A stretch of DNA of 64,000 bases from Streptomyces griseoviridis (lineage in GTDB: Bacteria; Actinomycetota; Actinomycetes; Streptomycetales; Streptomycetaceae): positions 6,318,501 through 6,382,500 of the forward strand of contig NZ_CP029078.1 of NCBI RefSeq assembly GCF_005222485.1, written 5' to 3'. Shown in pieces: positions 48,001 through 61,581 of this stretch (the stretch's first letter is position 1; every line of letters starts with the position of its first letter). The translations under genes and the position numbers were made by a program. The notes under the pieces were generated by a model that was not told the DNA's origin, ran no database searches, and saw only the letters and a program-made list of their open reading frames with translations.

Positions 48001-48702
48001 CGGCAGTTCGCGGCCGGCGACCCGACCGTCGCGCCCACCGCCCTGCTCGCCGCCCTCACCACCCACCCCGAGCCCGTCCTCGACGCGTTCAGGCAACGGC
48101 TGAGCCGACCGGACGCGGGCGAGGCCCTGCGCGCTCTCGCCGACGTCACCCTGCCCCCGCTGGCCGACCGGGTCGCCGCCCTGGTGCGCGAGGCCGTCCG
48201 ACGGCGCCCGGAGACCGCCCCCGACATCGCCGCCCTCGTCGCCCGCCGCCTCGACCAGGACCACGCCGCCCGCGCCGTCCTCCTCCCGCTCACCACCGCA
48301 CTCCTCGACGACGGCCCCGAAGAGGCCAGGGCCGCGCTCGCCGCCGTCCTCGCCGCACCCGGCACCCCCGCGTCCCGCCCGCTGCGCCGCGAACTCCTCG
48401 CCCGGCTGCTCGCCCACGAACGCGCGCCCGCCGTCCTCGCCACCCTCCTGCACACCGCGGCCGGCCACGGCGGCGACGACGCCCGCGACCTCCTGCACCG
48501 CACCGCCCTGCTCCTGGCCCGCACCCCCGACGGCGCGGCCCGCCTCGACCACGCCCTGGTCGACCTGGCCCGGCGGGTCCCCGGCTTCGCCGCCCGGATG
48601 GCGGGCTGGCTGACCGGCACCCCGCACGACTGGGCCGACGTCGTGACACCCGGCACCCGCCGCATGATCGACAACCTGTCCGAAGGACGTGTGTCGGCGT
48701 GA
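45046..48702 (+). CDS. Degenerate trypsin-like domain fused to P-loop NTPase and helical repeats
   Basis: Protein of 1218 residues. Residues 35-210 resemble a trypsin-like protease: GTGFVADRHGTVVTGHEAV keeps the His (64), but the DLALL strand reads GLALI and the GNSGGP loop reads GAAGGP, so Asp and Ser are lost. A P-loop NTPase follows, with Walker A GPPGSGRT at 281-288 and Walker B LLLLLDSPEE near 353-362. Residues 428-487 are ten hexapeptide repeats. The rest (about 600-1200) is Ala/Arg/Leu-rich helix pairs, like HEAT repeats. The plan resembles STAND NTPases with an inactive sensor or effector domain. It lies between truB and ribF. Function unknown. Confidence 0.72.
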   Translation: MVGQGRSVQRTGGPAGAGALPSPGGGSGDGGSLDDVLVDVRDLAGRPRGTGFVADRHGTVVTGHEAVAGLPRFALLATGGRGCLVAADDVTPLPGLGLALIRTRGLGVEPLPVTVRDRVEAGTYVRLAAGCWREARLLGPCLADAGHHLPYGAMELAIGTAGRDALRAGGGAAGGPVLDARTGAVLGVVATALPYGDRDACFALPLPALPGPLAELLARNAATVPARGPDLNLAGVLELTAASAIRATAGHEGGPSVERAVVAREFDAFLRGPATVLGLVGPPGSGRTAELAALAARLGRGPAPLPVLRLRGADLRTTDDSIADAVGRVLARTADAPAPDRLADVARSAGRPLLLLLDSPEEMPPGPAHRPDAWASGTAHLLARTGARLVVACRAEYWEGTAFPPGVVHRAAGTAAVVRPLSRRSHADLTDGVGLVGRVGLTDGVGLVGHADLTDRVGLVSRVDLTGHGDLMGHGDLVDRVDRVGLALHPGLPPHVRIGGLGAGEARLLRERLGVPDGALAGVDAGHPGVVRALGEVLAAMPGGAVGRVGRVGRDEVFSAYLDLRCLRVAERLAAENGVRGDAVRRLAVKVAGQVHVAARRGLGPGQGQLDRATFEAVFPRGRAPRRLGGGTGWASAVLAEGLLMPVGAGYRFAHEELADWLHGSHLDLNEALHALVHAPGATAHPLPHHRAGPVVEALLLLARRHGAAQLNVKLAELTGALAADPASWWASRLLSETLRRVPDATPYRCVLRELADVVVRERAAEREQAGHRRPGARGAARDLYGPGFWCDLALPAVERFELLRLLVPADGPPQDTDGGPRFLDAVSQALAADPTTVQPLLIRWFDDERPLPATPHADVADAAQALLHTHRRRAPDDLTEALVASAHRRADELLAVLAEDEPSAVCRAVDRWAHDEHPARRAVAATHGLRAAPHLRADADRDLLRRAALALLTHPDDDPAPHGGALALLARDPRTRARHLPDALRQFAAGDPTVAPTALLAALTTHPEPVLDAFRQRLSRPDAGEALRALADVTLPPLADRVAALVREAVRRRPETAPDIAALVARRLDQDHAARAVLLPLTTALLDDGPEEARAALAAVLAAPGTPASRPLRRELLARLLAHERAPAVLATLLHTAAGHGGDDARDLLHRTALLLARTPDGAARLDHALVDLARRVPGFAARMAGWLTGTPHDWADVVTPGTRRMIDNLSEGRVSA
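46327..46506 (+). repeat. 18/36-bp in-frame minisatellite inside NTPase gene
   Basis: Three 36-bp units (46327, 46363, 46399), each starting GATCTCACGGA or GGTCTCACGGA, are followed by four 18-bp units (46435, 46453, 46471, 46489). All lengths are multiples of 18, so the frame is kept and ten hexapeptides are encoded (DLTDGV, GLVGRV, GLTDGV and so on). Codon use differs from the neighbouring sequence. Confidence 0.85.
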
Positions 48703-48830
48703 GCCGCCCCGGCACGTGCGTCCGGTCACAGCCTCCATGCCGATGCGAGCGGCACCCGCCCGGCATGGCACCCTTAGACCTGCGTAAGACGTCGAGGCAG
48801 ACACGGACACGGGTTCGAGGAGCGGTCACA

Positions 48831-49781
48831 GTGCAGCGCTGGCGAGGCTTGGAGGACATCCCCGAGGACTGGGGACGCAGCGTCGTCACCATCGGGTCCT
48901 ACGACGGGGTCCACCGCGGCCACCAGCTGATCATCAGGCACGCCGTCGAGCGCGCCCGTCAGCTGGGGGTTCCCTCCGTCGTCGTCACCTTCGACCCGCA
49001 CCCGAGCGAGGTCGTGCGGCCCGGCACCCACCCGCCGCTGCTCGCCCCCCACCACCGCCGCGCCGAACTCATGGCGGAGCTGGGCGTGGACGCGCTGCTG
49101 ATCCTCCCGTTCACGACGGAGTTCTCGAAGCTCTCGCCCGCCGACTTCGTCGTCAAGGTCCTCGTCGACCGGCTGCACGCCAAGGCCGTCGTCGAGGGAC
49201 CCAACTTCCGTTTCGGCCACAAGGCCGCCGGGAACGTCGAGTTCCTGTCCGCGCAGGGCAAGGTGTACGACTTCGAGGTCGAGGTCGTCGACCTGTACGT
49301 CTCGGGGGACGCGGGCGGCGGCGAGCCGTTCTCCTCCACCCTGACCCGGCGGCTGATCGCCGAGGGCGACGTCGAGGGGGCCGGCGAGATCCTCGGCAGG
49401 CCGCACCGCGTCGAGGGCGTGGTCGTGCGCGGCGCCCAGCGCGGTCGCGAACTCGGCTTCCCCACCGCCAACGTGGAGACGCTCCCGCACACCGCGATCC
49501 CCGCCGACGGCGTCTACGCGGGCTGGCTGCACGCCCAGGACGAGGTGATGCCGGCCGCGATCTCGGTCGGCACCAACCCGCAGTTCAACGGCACCGAGCG
49601 CACGGTCGAGGCGTACGCCATCGACCGCGTCGGCCTCGACCTGTACGGGCTGCACGTCTGCGTCGACTTCCTCGCCTACGTGCGCGGGCAGGCCAAGTTC
49701 GAGTCCCTGGACGCCCTGCTCGAACAGATGGCGCTCGACGTCGCGCGCTGCCGGGAGCTGGTGGCGGCGGCCGACGCGTAG
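48831..49781 (+). CDS. ribF: Bifunctional riboflavin kinase/FAD synthetase
   Basis: Makes FMN and FAD from riboflavin. The 316-residue protein has the adenylyltransferase half (VVTIGSYDGVHRGHQLII, VTFDPHPSEVV, GPNFRFGHKAAGN) and the kinase half (GRPHRVEGVVVRGAQRGREL, FPTANV, DGVYAGWL). GTG 48831 has GAGGAG eight bases upstream. It is followed by a strong terminator facing the convergent EspI-like gene. Confidence 0.95.
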   Translation: MQRWRGLEDIPEDWGRSVVTIGSYDGVHRGHQLIIRHAVERARQLGVPSVVVTFDPHPSEVVRPGTHPPLLAPHHRRAELMAELGVDALLILPFTTEFSKLSPADFVVKVLVDRLHAKAVVEGPNFRFGHKAAGNVEFLSAQGKVYDFEVEVVDLYVSGDAGGGEPFSSTLTRRLIAEGDVEGAGEILGRPHRVEGVVVRGAQRGRELGFPTANVETLPHTAIPADGVYAGWLHAQDEVMPAAISVGTNPQFNGTERTVEAYAIDRVGLDLYGLHVCVDFLAYVRGQAKFESLDALLEQMALDVARCRELVAAADA

Positions 49782-49807
49782 CCGAAGGACGGACGCCCGC
49801 TGCACGG

Positions 49808-49849
49808 AAGGGCGGCCGGAACCCTCGGATGAGGGTTCCGGCCGCCCTT
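49808..49849. terminator. Terminator between ribF and EspI-like gene
   Basis: Perfect 19-bp stem (49808-49826 and 49831-49849) with a GGAT loop, followed by TTTT on the plus strand. It separates two convergent genes and probably works in both directions. Confidence 0.9.
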
Positions 49850-49891
49850 TTGTGTCGTCGGCTGCGCCGTCGGCGACCGCTGCTCTCTCTT

Positions 49892-52800
49892 CTACTGCTG
49901 GGGCGGCGGTGCCTGCCCGGCAGGGCCGTTCTGCTGCGGGTAGCCGTAACCCGGCTGCTCCGGGTACGGCGGCGGAGCCTGACCGGGCAGCGGCGGCTGG
50001 GCCGGCGGCTGCGCCTGCGGCGGCTGGGACGCCGGGGGCTGCTGCGGCGGGTAGGGCGCGGGCTGCCCGGGGGCCTGGGGGTACGGCTGCTGCGGGGGCT
50101 GCGGGAACTGCTGGCCGGGGGGCTGCTGCTGGGGGTACGGCTGGCCGGGAGCCATGGGCTGGCCGGGGGCCATGGGCTGGCCGGGCATCGGCTGTGCGGG
50201 CATCGGCTGCCCGGGGTACGGATACGGCTGGGGCTGCTGGGGCTGCTGGGGCTGCTGGGGCTGCTGGCCGCCCGGCATCGGCGGTGCGGCCACCGGCGGC
50301 GGATTGCCGTCGCTGGTCCACAGGCCGTGCGACTGCTGGTGCCGGACGAAGTCCTCGGCGACCAGCGACGCGAGGTGGAAGTACGACTCCCGCACCTTGG
50401 GCCGCATCATGTCGAGGTCGACCTCGGCACCGGCGGCGAGATGCTCGTCGAAGGGCACGACCACGACACCGCGGCAGCGCGTCTCGAAGTGGCTGACGAT
50501 GTCCTCGACCTTGATCATCTTGCCGGTCTCGCGGACCCCGGAGATGACGGTCAGGGACCGCGACACCAGATCGGCGTACCCGTGCGCGGAGAGCCAGTCC
50601 AGCGTGGTGCTCGCGCTGCTCGCACCGTCCACGGACGGCGTGGAGATGATGATGAGCTGGTCGGCGAGGTCGAGCACACCGCGCATCGCGCTGTAGAGCA
50701 GCCCGGTGCCCGAGTCGGTGAGGATGATCGGGTACTGCTTGCCCAGCACGTCGATCGCGCGGCGGTAGTCCTCGTCGTTGAACGTCGTGGAGACGGCCGG
50801 GTCGACGTCGTTGGCGATGATCTCCAGGCCGGACGACGCCTGCGAGGTGAACCGCCTGATGTCCATGTACGAGTTGAGGTACGGGATCGCCTGCACGAGG
50901 TCCCGGATGGTGGCCCCGGTCTCCCTGCGCACCCGGCGCCCGAGCGTGCCCGCGTCGGGGTTGGCGTCGATCGCGAGGATCTTGTCCTGGCGCTCGGTCG
51001 CCAGCGTGGAACCCAGCGCGGTGGTGGTCGTGGTCTTGCCGACACCGCCCTTGAGACTGATGACGGCGATCCGGTAGCAGGAGAGTACGGGCGTGCGGAT
51101 CAGCTCCAACTTCCGCTGCCGCTCGGCCTCTTCCTTCTTGCCGCCGATCTTGAACCGTGACGACCCCGCCGAGGGCCGACCGCTCTTGGCCTTCTGCCGC
51201 TTGTTGTTGAGCAGCCGGTCCGAGGACAGCTCCACGGCAGCGGTGTAACCGAGCGGCGCGGCACCGGGGTTGGTCATCTGCCGCTGGTCGTGCCGCATCG
51301 GCTGCGGCCAGGCGGCACCGGCGCGAGGGTCGACGGGGGGCTGAGGCACTTGCGGAGCCTGCGGGGCGTGCGGAGCTTGAGGTGCCTGGGGGTTCTGGGG
51401 GGCTCCGGGGGTCTGGGCGGGCGGCTGGGGGGTGAAGTCCTGGGCGGCTGCCGGGTGTTGTGGCTGCTGCGGGGCCTGGGGGGCCGGCTGCTGCTGCGGG
51501 AAGCCGTAGCTGCCGGGCTGTGCCGGGGAGTTGGGGGCGGCGGGGTGCGGGAAGCCGTAGGCGGCCTGGGCGTCGGGCGCGGGAGGCGCCGGTGCCTGGG
51601 CGGGCCCCGACGGGGGATACCCGTAGCCGGCCTGCGGGTCGGGAACGGGCGGCTGCGGGAACCCGTAGCCGGGAGGGCCTGGGGGCTGGACGGGGACGGG
51701 CGCCGGGGCGGGGGCCTCGGCCGACTGCGGCTGGGGCTGCGCCTGCGGGGCCTGTGGAGCCTGTGCGGGCTGGGGCTGCGGGAACCCGTAGCCGTCGGGG
51801 GCCTGGGGCGCGGGCGGCTGCTGGGGGAAGCCGGGGCCCGGGGGCTGAACGGGCGCCTGGGCGTGCGGCGGCTGGGCGGTGGGAGCGGGAGTGGCGCCCT
51901 GGGGCGGGAAGCCGTAGCCGGGCACCGGCTCGTGAGCAGCGGCCGGGGCCACCGGGGCCGCCGGAACCTGGGGTTGGGGCTGAGCCTGGGCCGACTGCGG
52001 TGCGGAAGCGGGCTGTTGGGGGAAGCCGTAGGAGGCCTGGGTGTCAGGCGCGGGAGGCACCGGTGCCTGGGCGGGCCCCGACTGGGGGAAGCCGTAGCCG
52101 CCCGGAGCCTGCGACTGCGACTGCGGTGTCGGAGGCTGCGGCGCCTGGGGCTGCTGCGGGAAGCCGTAGGCGGGCGGCTGCGCGGGAGCCGACGCCTCGG
52201 GCGCCTGCGGGACCTGCGCGGGCGCCGGACTCCAGGCGGCGGGCGCGGACTGCGGGGCCTGCGGCCGGAACTGAGGCTGAGCCGACACCGGCGGTCCCGC
52301 CTCAGCGGCGGCCGGCTGCGGCTGCTCGGGCCCCGACGCGGCAGGCCCCTGCCCCTGCCCCTGCACGGGCCACTGGGCGGCCGACGCGGGCGCGGCGGAC
52401 TGGTACGACGGCGGCAGCGGAGGCAGTTCCTGGGGAACCGGCGGGGGAGCCCACGCGGGCGGTGCGTCCTGCGACGCCTCGGCGGGGGCGGGGCCCTGCG
52501 CCTCGGCGGGGGCGGAGCCTTGCGGCTCGACGCCCGGTTCGTCCTTCGCGTCCACCTTCGGATCGACGTTCGGCTCGTCGACGGACTCGGCGGTGGCCGG
52601 CGCGGACTCGTGGACCTGGGAGTGGAGTTGGTCCGAGGGCTGAGCGTGGTCGGCTGAGGGGACGTCGGTTTCCGAGCCCTCGTGGGCCGGATCGGCGGCG
52701 TCCGCCGCGACGGGCTCCGGTTCGTCGGCCTTCACTGTGTCGGTCCCGGAAGCGACGGCCTCCGGTTCGTCGGCGTTCGGTTCGTCCGTCTTCGGTTCGT

Positions 52801-54049
52801 CCGCCTCAGACGTGCCGGTCTCCGGTGCGACGGTGTCCGGCTGAGGCTCCTCGCTCCGCGAGGCTTCGGCGTCGGAGAGGCGGTCATCCGCGACGGCGTC
52901 GGCGGGCTCGCCCTCGGCTGCGCCGCTGTCGGACGCGGCCTCCTCCGTGTGCACCGCGCCCTCGGGCTCGGCCACGTCTGCGGGCCGGCCGCCCAGGACC
53001 ATGGCAACGCGCTCCGCGTCGATCCCGGAGGCCGCGCCGGCGGTGTCGCTCGCGTCGGGCGCGGCGGAGTCGTCGGCCCGTGCTTCGGCCGCCGCCTCCT
53101 TCGTCTCGCCCTCGCGCTCGCCTTCGCCCTCTCCGCTTCCCCCGGCCTCGTCGGCTGCTTCGGCCCGCTCCGTGATCTCCCGCTTCAGGGCGAGCGGGGA
53201 GAACCGCATGGTGGCGCCGCTCTCCAGATCGCCGCTGCCGAGGTCACCGCTCCCGGACTCGTCCGACGAGACGGAGAACGCCGAAGACGCCGAGGAACCG
53301 GAAGCCCCCGGAGTCCCCGGCGCCTCCGAAGACGCTGCCGCCGTCGAAGGCTCCGAAGGCTCGGCGGCCGGGGCAGGCTGAACCTGCTGCGGCTCGAACC
53401 CGCTTCCCACCGGCAGCCTCAGCACCGCGCCAGGCCCTCCGGCGGACGGCGCGTGCGGCGCCGTCGGCCCAACGGCCGGGGGAGTGAAAGGCGCCCCCGG
53501 CGCGGGCGACGGCGGGGGAGGCGTGAACGGCGCACTGGGCGCCGGCGCGGGCGGCGTGAAGGGGGCGCCCGGACCCGCGGCGGGCGCCTGCGCCTCATGC
53601 GGAGGCCGGGGAAGAGAGTGAGCCGGGGGAGTCAACCCGGGCAACGACAACGGCAGCTCACCGGGACCCGACCCGGAACCGGACACGGGCATCGGCCCCT
53701 GCCCAGGCCCAGCCTGTCCAGGCCCGAAACCCTGTCCAGGCACGGAACCTTGCCCAGGCCCGCCACCCTGTCCCGGCGCCTGCCCGGGTCCCGGCCCGTG
53801 TCCCTGGGCGGAACCCTGGCCCTGCCCCTGCCCCTGCCCGGCACCCGGACCGGTACCGGCGGCGCCCCCGGCCCCAGTTCCAGTCCCCGCTCCCGTCGCC
53901 CCCGCCCCGGACGCGTTCTGCGTGTACCAAGCCGGCGGCGCGTAGTCGATGGTGAACTCGCCCGTCGTCTCGATGGCGGACTCCGCGTCGGGCTGGTCGT
54001 CGCCGGGTGTGGCCCAGCCCCCGCGGTTCCCGTCCCGATCGCTGCTCAC
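49892..54049 (-). CDS. EspI-like Pro-rich protein with MinD/ParA ATPase domain
   Basis: Protein of 1385 residues. Residues 1-960 are low complexity: Gly/Gln-rich near 60-130, an acidic Glu/Ala/Ser part near 280-540, then a Pro/Gln-rich part with nine YGFP- or YGYP-type repeats. A MinD/ParA domain follows with deviant Walker A KGGVGKTT (Lys1000, Lys1005) and [13 protein letters not shown], and a second Pro/Gln-rich tail of about 145 residues ends the protein. The order matches mycobacterial EspI and the S. coelicolor MinD-like protein of its type VII secretion region. GTG 54049 has AGGAGG five bases upstream. No other type VII gene is in the window. Confidence 0.83.
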   Translation of the reverse strand: MSSDRDGNRGGWATPGDDQPDAESAIETTGEFTIDYAPPAWYTQNASGAGATGAGTGTGAGGAAGTGPGAGQGQGQGQGSAQGHGPGPGQAPGQGGGPGQGSVPGQGFGPGQAGPGQGPMPVSGSGSGPGELPLSLPGLTPPAHSLPRPPHEAQAPAAGPGAPFTPPAPAPSAPFTPPPPSPAPGAPFTPPAVGPTAPHAPSAGGPGAVLRLPVGSGFEPQQVQPAPAAEPSEPSTAAASSEAPGTPGASGSSASSAFSVSSDESGSGDLGSGDLESGATMRFSPLALKREITERAEAADEAGGSGEGEGEREGETKEAAAEARADDSAAPDASDTAGAASGIDAERVAMVLGGRPADVAEPEGAVHTEEAASDSGAAEGEPADAVADDRLSDAEASRSEEPQPDTVAPETGTSEADEPKTDEPNADEPEAVASGTDTVKADEPEPVAADAADPAHEGSETDVPSADHAQPSDQLHSQVHESAPATAESVDEPNVDPKVDAKDEPGVEPQGSAPAEAQGPAPAEASQDAPPAWAPPPVPQELPPLPPSYQSAAPASAAQWPVQGQGQGPAASGPEQPQPAAAEAGPPVSAQPQFRPQAPQSAPAAWSPAPAQVPQAPEASAPAQPPAYGFPQQPQAPQPPTPQSQSQAPGGYGFPQSGPAQAPVPPAPDTQASYGFPQQPASAPQSAQAQPQPQVPAAPVAPAAAHEPVPGYGFPPQGATPAPTAQPPHAQAPVQPPGPGFPQQPPAPQAPDGYGFPQPQPAQAPQAPQAQPQPQSAEAPAPAPVPVQPPGPPGYGFPQPPVPDPQAGYGYPPSGPAQAPAPPAPDAQAAYGFPHPAAPNSPAQPGSYGFPQQQPAPQAPQQPQHPAAAQDFTPQPPAQTPGAPQNPQAPQAPHAPQAPQVPQPPVDPRAGAAWPQPMRHDQRQMTNPGAAPLGYTAAVELSSDRLLNNKRQKAKSGRPSAGSSRFKIGGKKEEAERQRKLELIRTPVLSCYRIAVISLKGGVGKTTTTTALGSTLATERQDKILAIDANPDAGTLGRRVRRETGATIRDLVQAIPYLNSYMDIRRFTSQASSGLEIIANDVDPAVSTTFNDEDYRRAIDVLGKQYPIILTDSGTGLLYSAMRGVLDLADQLIIISTPSVDGASSASTTLDWLSAHGYADLVSRSLTVISGVRETGKMIKVEDIVSHFETRCRGVVVVPFDEHLAAGAEVDLDMMRPKVRESYFHLASLVAEDFVRHQQSHGLWTSDGNPPPVAAPPMPGGQQPQQPQQPQQPQPYPYPGQPMPAQPMPGQPMAPGQPMAPGQPYPQQQPPGQQFPQPPQQPYPQAPGQPAPYPPQQPPASQPPQAQPPAQPPLPGQAPPPYPEQPGYGYPQQNGPAGQAPPPQQ

Positions 54050-54554
54050 AGTTCCTCCTGAAGTGGTCGCGCACCCGCTGACCGTGCCGGGGGCGGCCAT
54101 TGCTCGTCGTCCGTCGTCCTTCGAGGTCGTCCGATCCACCGGCTCTCCCCCTGGAACTCCGCCGCCCGGCCCACGGGTTCCGGCGACGCGCCCTCTCCCA
54201 GCCTAATCATCACAAGCCCCGCCCCGGCAGGCCCGTCACCCCCGGGCACCTTCCCGTCGCGTCACAACCTGCCCATAAGTGGCGTACACAGTGCGCCTGA
54301 TGGTGAACAAACCGGTCGCGGTTCATGAACGTGCTGAATAGACGGTGAAAACGGAACGACCGGGACCTCCCCGAAAGGCTGTACCGCACAGGTGTGTTGG
54401 GCGTACGCGCGACATCGACCCGACCCGACGCGAAGGGGCGGCACGCGCGCGCGTGCCGCCCCTCGACTTCTTCAGGTGACCTCGGCCGGTGACCCCGTCC
54501 CGGTCCAGTCCGGTCCCGTCCAGGTCCCGTCCGGTCCCGTCCCGGCCCGCCGTC
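54050..54554. other. Intergenic region with 30-bp palindrome
   Basis: The promoter of the EspI-like gene should lie in 54050-54330; the AT-richer stretch 54290-54360 is the best place. A perfect 30-bp palindrome with arms AGGGGCGGCACGCG spans 54434-54463 and is the likely terminator of the DUF397 gene, which reads towards it. From 54490 to 54550 a CGGTCCCGTC-type short repeat occurs. No type VII secretion gene remnant was recognised. Confidence 0.65.
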
Positions 54555-54848
54555 CTACTCCGCGGCGACGCCGCCGTTGCGCACCGTCGGCTCCAGGTCG
54601 AACTCGCCGTCCCGCGCGCCCAGCACGAACGCGCGCCACTCCGCCTCCGTGTACCGCAGCACGGTGTCCGGGTCGAGCGACGACCGCATGGCGACGGCGC
54701 CCTCGGGCAGCCGCGCGATCTCGACCCGTTCCTCGTGCTCCTCGGTACCGGGCGCGCTCTCCCACGTCACATCGGAGATGTCGAGGGCGTAGAGCTCGTC
54801 CCGCTCCCGCTCTTTGCGCGCCTTGATCTGCTCATCCGTCTCCGCCAT
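54555..54848 (-). CDS. DUF397 domain protein
   Basis: Protein of 97 residues: an amino-terminal charged helix (EQIKARKERERDELYAL) then a DUF397 domain with VTWESAPG, VEIARLPEGAVAMRSSLDPD and the signature YTEAEWRAFVLGARDGEFDL. Such small proteins are common in Streptomyces, usually beside an XRE-type regulator, and may regulate it. Here no regulator partner is adjacent. ATG 54848 follows GGGAAAGGGG at twelve bases. Confidence 0.85.
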   Translation of the reverse strand: MAETDEQIKARKERERDELYALDISDVTWESAPGTEEHEERVEIARLPEGAVAMRSSLDPDTVLRYTEAEWRAFVLGARDGEFDLEPTVRNGGVAAE

Positions 54849-55086
54849 GCCGCAGCGACCCCTTTCCCTGGGTGATGAACGGTGTACGAACCGTCGCGAG
54901 CCTCACCCTAGTGGCCCCGCCCCCGCCACCTGGGCGGTTCGCGAAGCCGGGAGAAGGCGCCCATGCGCTGCTGGTACCCTGGACGACGGCCGTCTCTGTA
55001 CGGACCTCCGCCTCCGAGTCACGGAAGCTTCCCCGAGATGTAGACCGGGGGCACTCGGTGGCACACCCACAGTTTGAGGAGTACGC

Positions 55087-55374
55087 GTGTCGCTCGACGC
55101 CGCCGTCAAGAAGCAGATCATCTCCGAGTTCGGCACCAAGGACGGTGACACCGGCTCCCCCGAGGTCCAGGTCGCGCTGCTGTCCCGTCGTATCACCGAC
55201 CTCACGGGTCACCTCAAGACCCACAAGCACGACCACCACTCGCGTCGTGGTCTGCTGATCCTGGTCGGTCAGCGTCGTCGCCTGCTCCAGTACCTGGCGA
55301 AGAAGGACATCCAGCGCTTCCGCGCGCTGGTCGACCGCCTGGGCATCCGCCGCGGTGCGGCGGGCGCCAAGTAA
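55087..55374 (+). CDS. rpsO: 30S ribosomal protein S15
   Basis: S15 of 95 residues, with [21 protein letters not shown] and [20 protein letters not shown], which contact 16S rRNA helices. GTG 55087 is preceded by GAGGAG at seven bases. It is followed by a terminator hairpin and then pnp, the conserved rpsO-pnp pair. Confidence 0.96.
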   Translation: MSLDAAVKKQIISEFGTKDGDTGSPEVQVALLSRRITDLTGHLKTHKHDHHSRRGLLILVGQRRRLLQYLAKKDIQRFRALVDRLGIRRGAAGAK

Positions 55375-55385
55375 GACGCCGTGAG

Positions 55386-55420
55386 GGGAGCGGTCCCGGG
55401 CATTCTCGGGGACCGCTCCC
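55386..55420 (+). terminator. Hairpin after rpsO
   Basis: Perfect 12-bp stem (55386-55397 and 55409-55420) followed by TTT. In S. coelicolor the rpsO-pnp intergenic hairpin is a reported RNase III processing site, so this may serve processing as well as termination. Confidence 0.8.
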
Positions 55421-55694
55421 TTTGCCGTATGTGCGGAAACGTGCGGACTGTCACTCACGCTTTGTAGTGTGGTAGCGGACGGATTCCGTACGAGACGTAA
55501 TCAGTCACAACGAGGCACGACAAAGGAGGGGCGCACCTCACCGCCGCCGGTCCTCGGTAGTGGCCCCCGGGAGTACGACACCCCGGGAGCTTCGATCGAA
55601 GACCGGTCAGCACCAGACGCGCGCTTCTCCGGTACCGTCCCCCGCCACACGGGCGAGGAGGGACGAAAGACGACAAGTAACGGAGAAACCCATA
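55421..55694. promoter_or_regulatory. pnp leader region
   Basis: About 270 bases without a gene. It holds two CCCGGG blocks (55566-55571 and 55582-55587) and a perfect palindrome CTTCGATCGAAG at 55590-55601, 94 bases before the pnp start. A pnp promoter is expected here. PNPase commonly controls its own messenger through leader structure; whether this applies here is inference. Confidence 0.5.
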
Positions 55695-60117
<4,423 letters not shown>

Positions 60118-60130
60118 GGCATCACCTCCG

Positions 60131-60589
60131 ATGCGCGCGAAGATCACCTACGCCGTCACGGCCGCCGTCCTCGTCTTCTACTTCGTCCTGGTCGGCAGCC
60201 GCGGCGTCATGCTCATCCAGTCCGGCACGCTCATCACCGTCACCTTCGGGGTGGCGGTCCTGATCCTGCCGGTCATCGGGGTCTGGTTCCTGTGGAAGAA
60301 CACCCAGTTCGTCCGCAGGGCCAACGCCCTCGCCGGCGAACTCGACGCCGAGGGCGGCCTGCCCGTCGACGAGCTGAAGCGCACCGAGGGCGGCCGGATC
60401 GACCGCGACTCCGCCGACGAGGTCTTCGCCCGGCGCAAGGCCGAGACGGAGGACGCCCCCGACGACTGGCGCAGCTGGTTCCGGCTCGCCGTCGCCTACC
60501 ACGACGCCCGCGACACCCCCCGGGCCCGCAAGGCGATGCAGCAGGCCATCACCCTGCACCGCGCGGGCCGGCACCCCTCCGCCCACTGA
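60131..60589 (+). CDS. Two-span membrane protein with TPR-like tail
   Basis: Protein of 152 residues. Two hydrophobic segments (about 6-24 and 34-55) are followed by a cytosolic part with WRSWFRLAVAYHDARDTPRA, an amphipathic pattern like one tetratricopeptide repeat. ATG 60131 lies 13 bp after dapB and may be co-transcribed. No function can be assigned. Confidence 0.72.
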   Translation: MRAKITYAVTAAVLVFYFVLVGSRGVMLIQSGTLITVTFGVAVLILPVIGVWFLWKNTQFVRRANALAGELDAEGGLPVDELKRTEGGRIDRDSADEVFARRKAETEDAPDDWRSWFRLAVAYHDARDTPRARKAMQQAITLHRAGRHPSAH

Positions 60590-60623
60590 GCCCACCGGCC
60601 CGGCGGCGGGCCCCCGAACGCAC

Positions 60624-60660
60624 CGAGGCCCGGTCCACGCCACTGGCGGACCGGGCCTCG
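60624..60660. terminator. Bidirectional terminator downstream of dapB unit
   Basis: Perfect 13-bp stem CGAGGCCCGGTCC (60624-60636) with its complement (60648-60660) and an inner GCC-ACT-GGC stem. It lies between convergent genes. Confidence 0.85.
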
Positions 60661-60673
60661 ACGGTGTGCGACG

Positions 60674-61228
60674 TCAGCCGGGACGGTTCTCCGCCGCCCA
60701 GGCCTCGACGGTGTCGGCGGCCCGGTCGAAGGCGGGCGACCGGCCGAGGAAGTCGGCGTTGTGCGTGGTCATCAGGGGAGCGGAGTCACGGGCGGCACGC
60801 TCCTTCAGGACCAGCGTCAGGGCCTGGCCCTGCACCGTCCGCGGCAGCCCGAGCCAGCGCACCGGCTGCTGCACGGTCCGTACGGCGGCGACCCGGTCCC
60901 ACGGCGTCGTGCGGGTGGCGAGGAACCCGACCCGCCGCAGCCCGCGCGGGCTCACCCACACGCCGACCCGCAGCATGCGCAGGGCGACCGCGATGGCGAG
61001 CAGCGCGACGACGAGACAGACACCGGCCTCGGTCGGCGCGGCGGTGAACGCGATGACGACACCGGCGAACAGCACGAACGACGCGAGCAGCAGCAGCAGC
61101 GCCGCCAGACCCACCCGCCACGGACCGGGTCGGTAGGGGCGCCGCCAGCGGTCGCGGTCGTCGAAGGGCAGCGCGACGTCGTCGGCTGTCTCGAAGGCGC
61201 GGTCGGCCGTCAGGAAGGGCAGGGGCAC
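60674..61228 (-). CDS. PH-domain membrane protein
   Basis: Protein of 184 residues. Two hydrophobic segments (about 38-60 and 66-85) are followed by a bacterial PH-like domain: LRVGVWVSPRGLRRVG and ATRTTPWDRVAAVRTVQQPV. GTG 61228 has GAGG close upstream. Similar small proteins are common in actinobacteria and have no known role. It is convergent with the dapB unit. Confidence 0.75.
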   Translation of the reverse strand: MPLPFLTADRAFETADDVALPFDDRDRWRRPYRPGPWRVGLAALLLLLASFVLFAGVVIAFTAAPTEAGVCLVVALLAIAVALRMLRVGVWVSPRGLRRVGFLATRTTPWDRVAAVRTVQQPVRWLGLPRTVQGQALTLVLKERAARDSAPLMTTHNADFLGRSPAFDRAADTVEAWAAENRPG

Positions 61229-61341
61229 GGCTGATCCTCACTGAATCCATGCATGGGCTGTGCCCGGTGAGGCTATCCGCCTGTGTTCCCGCTCACCACC
61301 CTAGGGGGGCCGGATGGAGTCAGCGCGGGCCTGATGCCAGG

Positions 61342-61581
61342 TCAGTGCCCGTCGGAGGCCTGGGACTGCTGGGTCTGCGTGGCCGGCTGGTCCTGCGACA
61401 GGGCGGGCATCGCCAGGATCACGGAACCCACGAGCCCCGCGACGATCGTGACCCCCAGCAGCCAGCGCCCGGCTATCTGGCCGATGGACGCGCGCTCGCG
61501 GGGCGGGGGCGTGACATTGCTGCGGAAACTGTCGGCTTCGGCGAGGAAGGCGAACGGTACGGGCTCGCGCCGACGGAACAT
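61342..61581 (-). CDS. Small single-span membrane protein
   Basis: Protein of 79 residues. A polar start (MFRRREPVPFAFLAEADSFR) precedes one hydrophobic span (about 36-60, GRWLLGVTIVAGLVGSVILA) and a Gln/Ser-rich end. ATG 61581 has GAGAGGAG ten bases upstream. No recognised domain. It may be co-transcribed with the PH-domain gene. Confidence 0.65.
   Translation of the reverse strand: MFRRREPVPFAFLAEADSFRSNVTPPPRERASIGQIAGRWLLGVTIVAGLVGSVILAMPALSQDQPATQTQQSQASDGH

Noticed and set aside
51460..53175. Long Arg/Pro-rich plus-strand frames opposite the EspI-like gene
   Set aside because: They mirror the low-complexity Pro/Gln codons of the minus-strand gene and have no recognisable domain.
54050..55086. 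Search for type VII secretion remnants (WXG100 or EccC motifs)
   Set aside because: No WxG helix-turn-helix frame or FtsK-like motif was seen in any frame; only DUF397 is supported.
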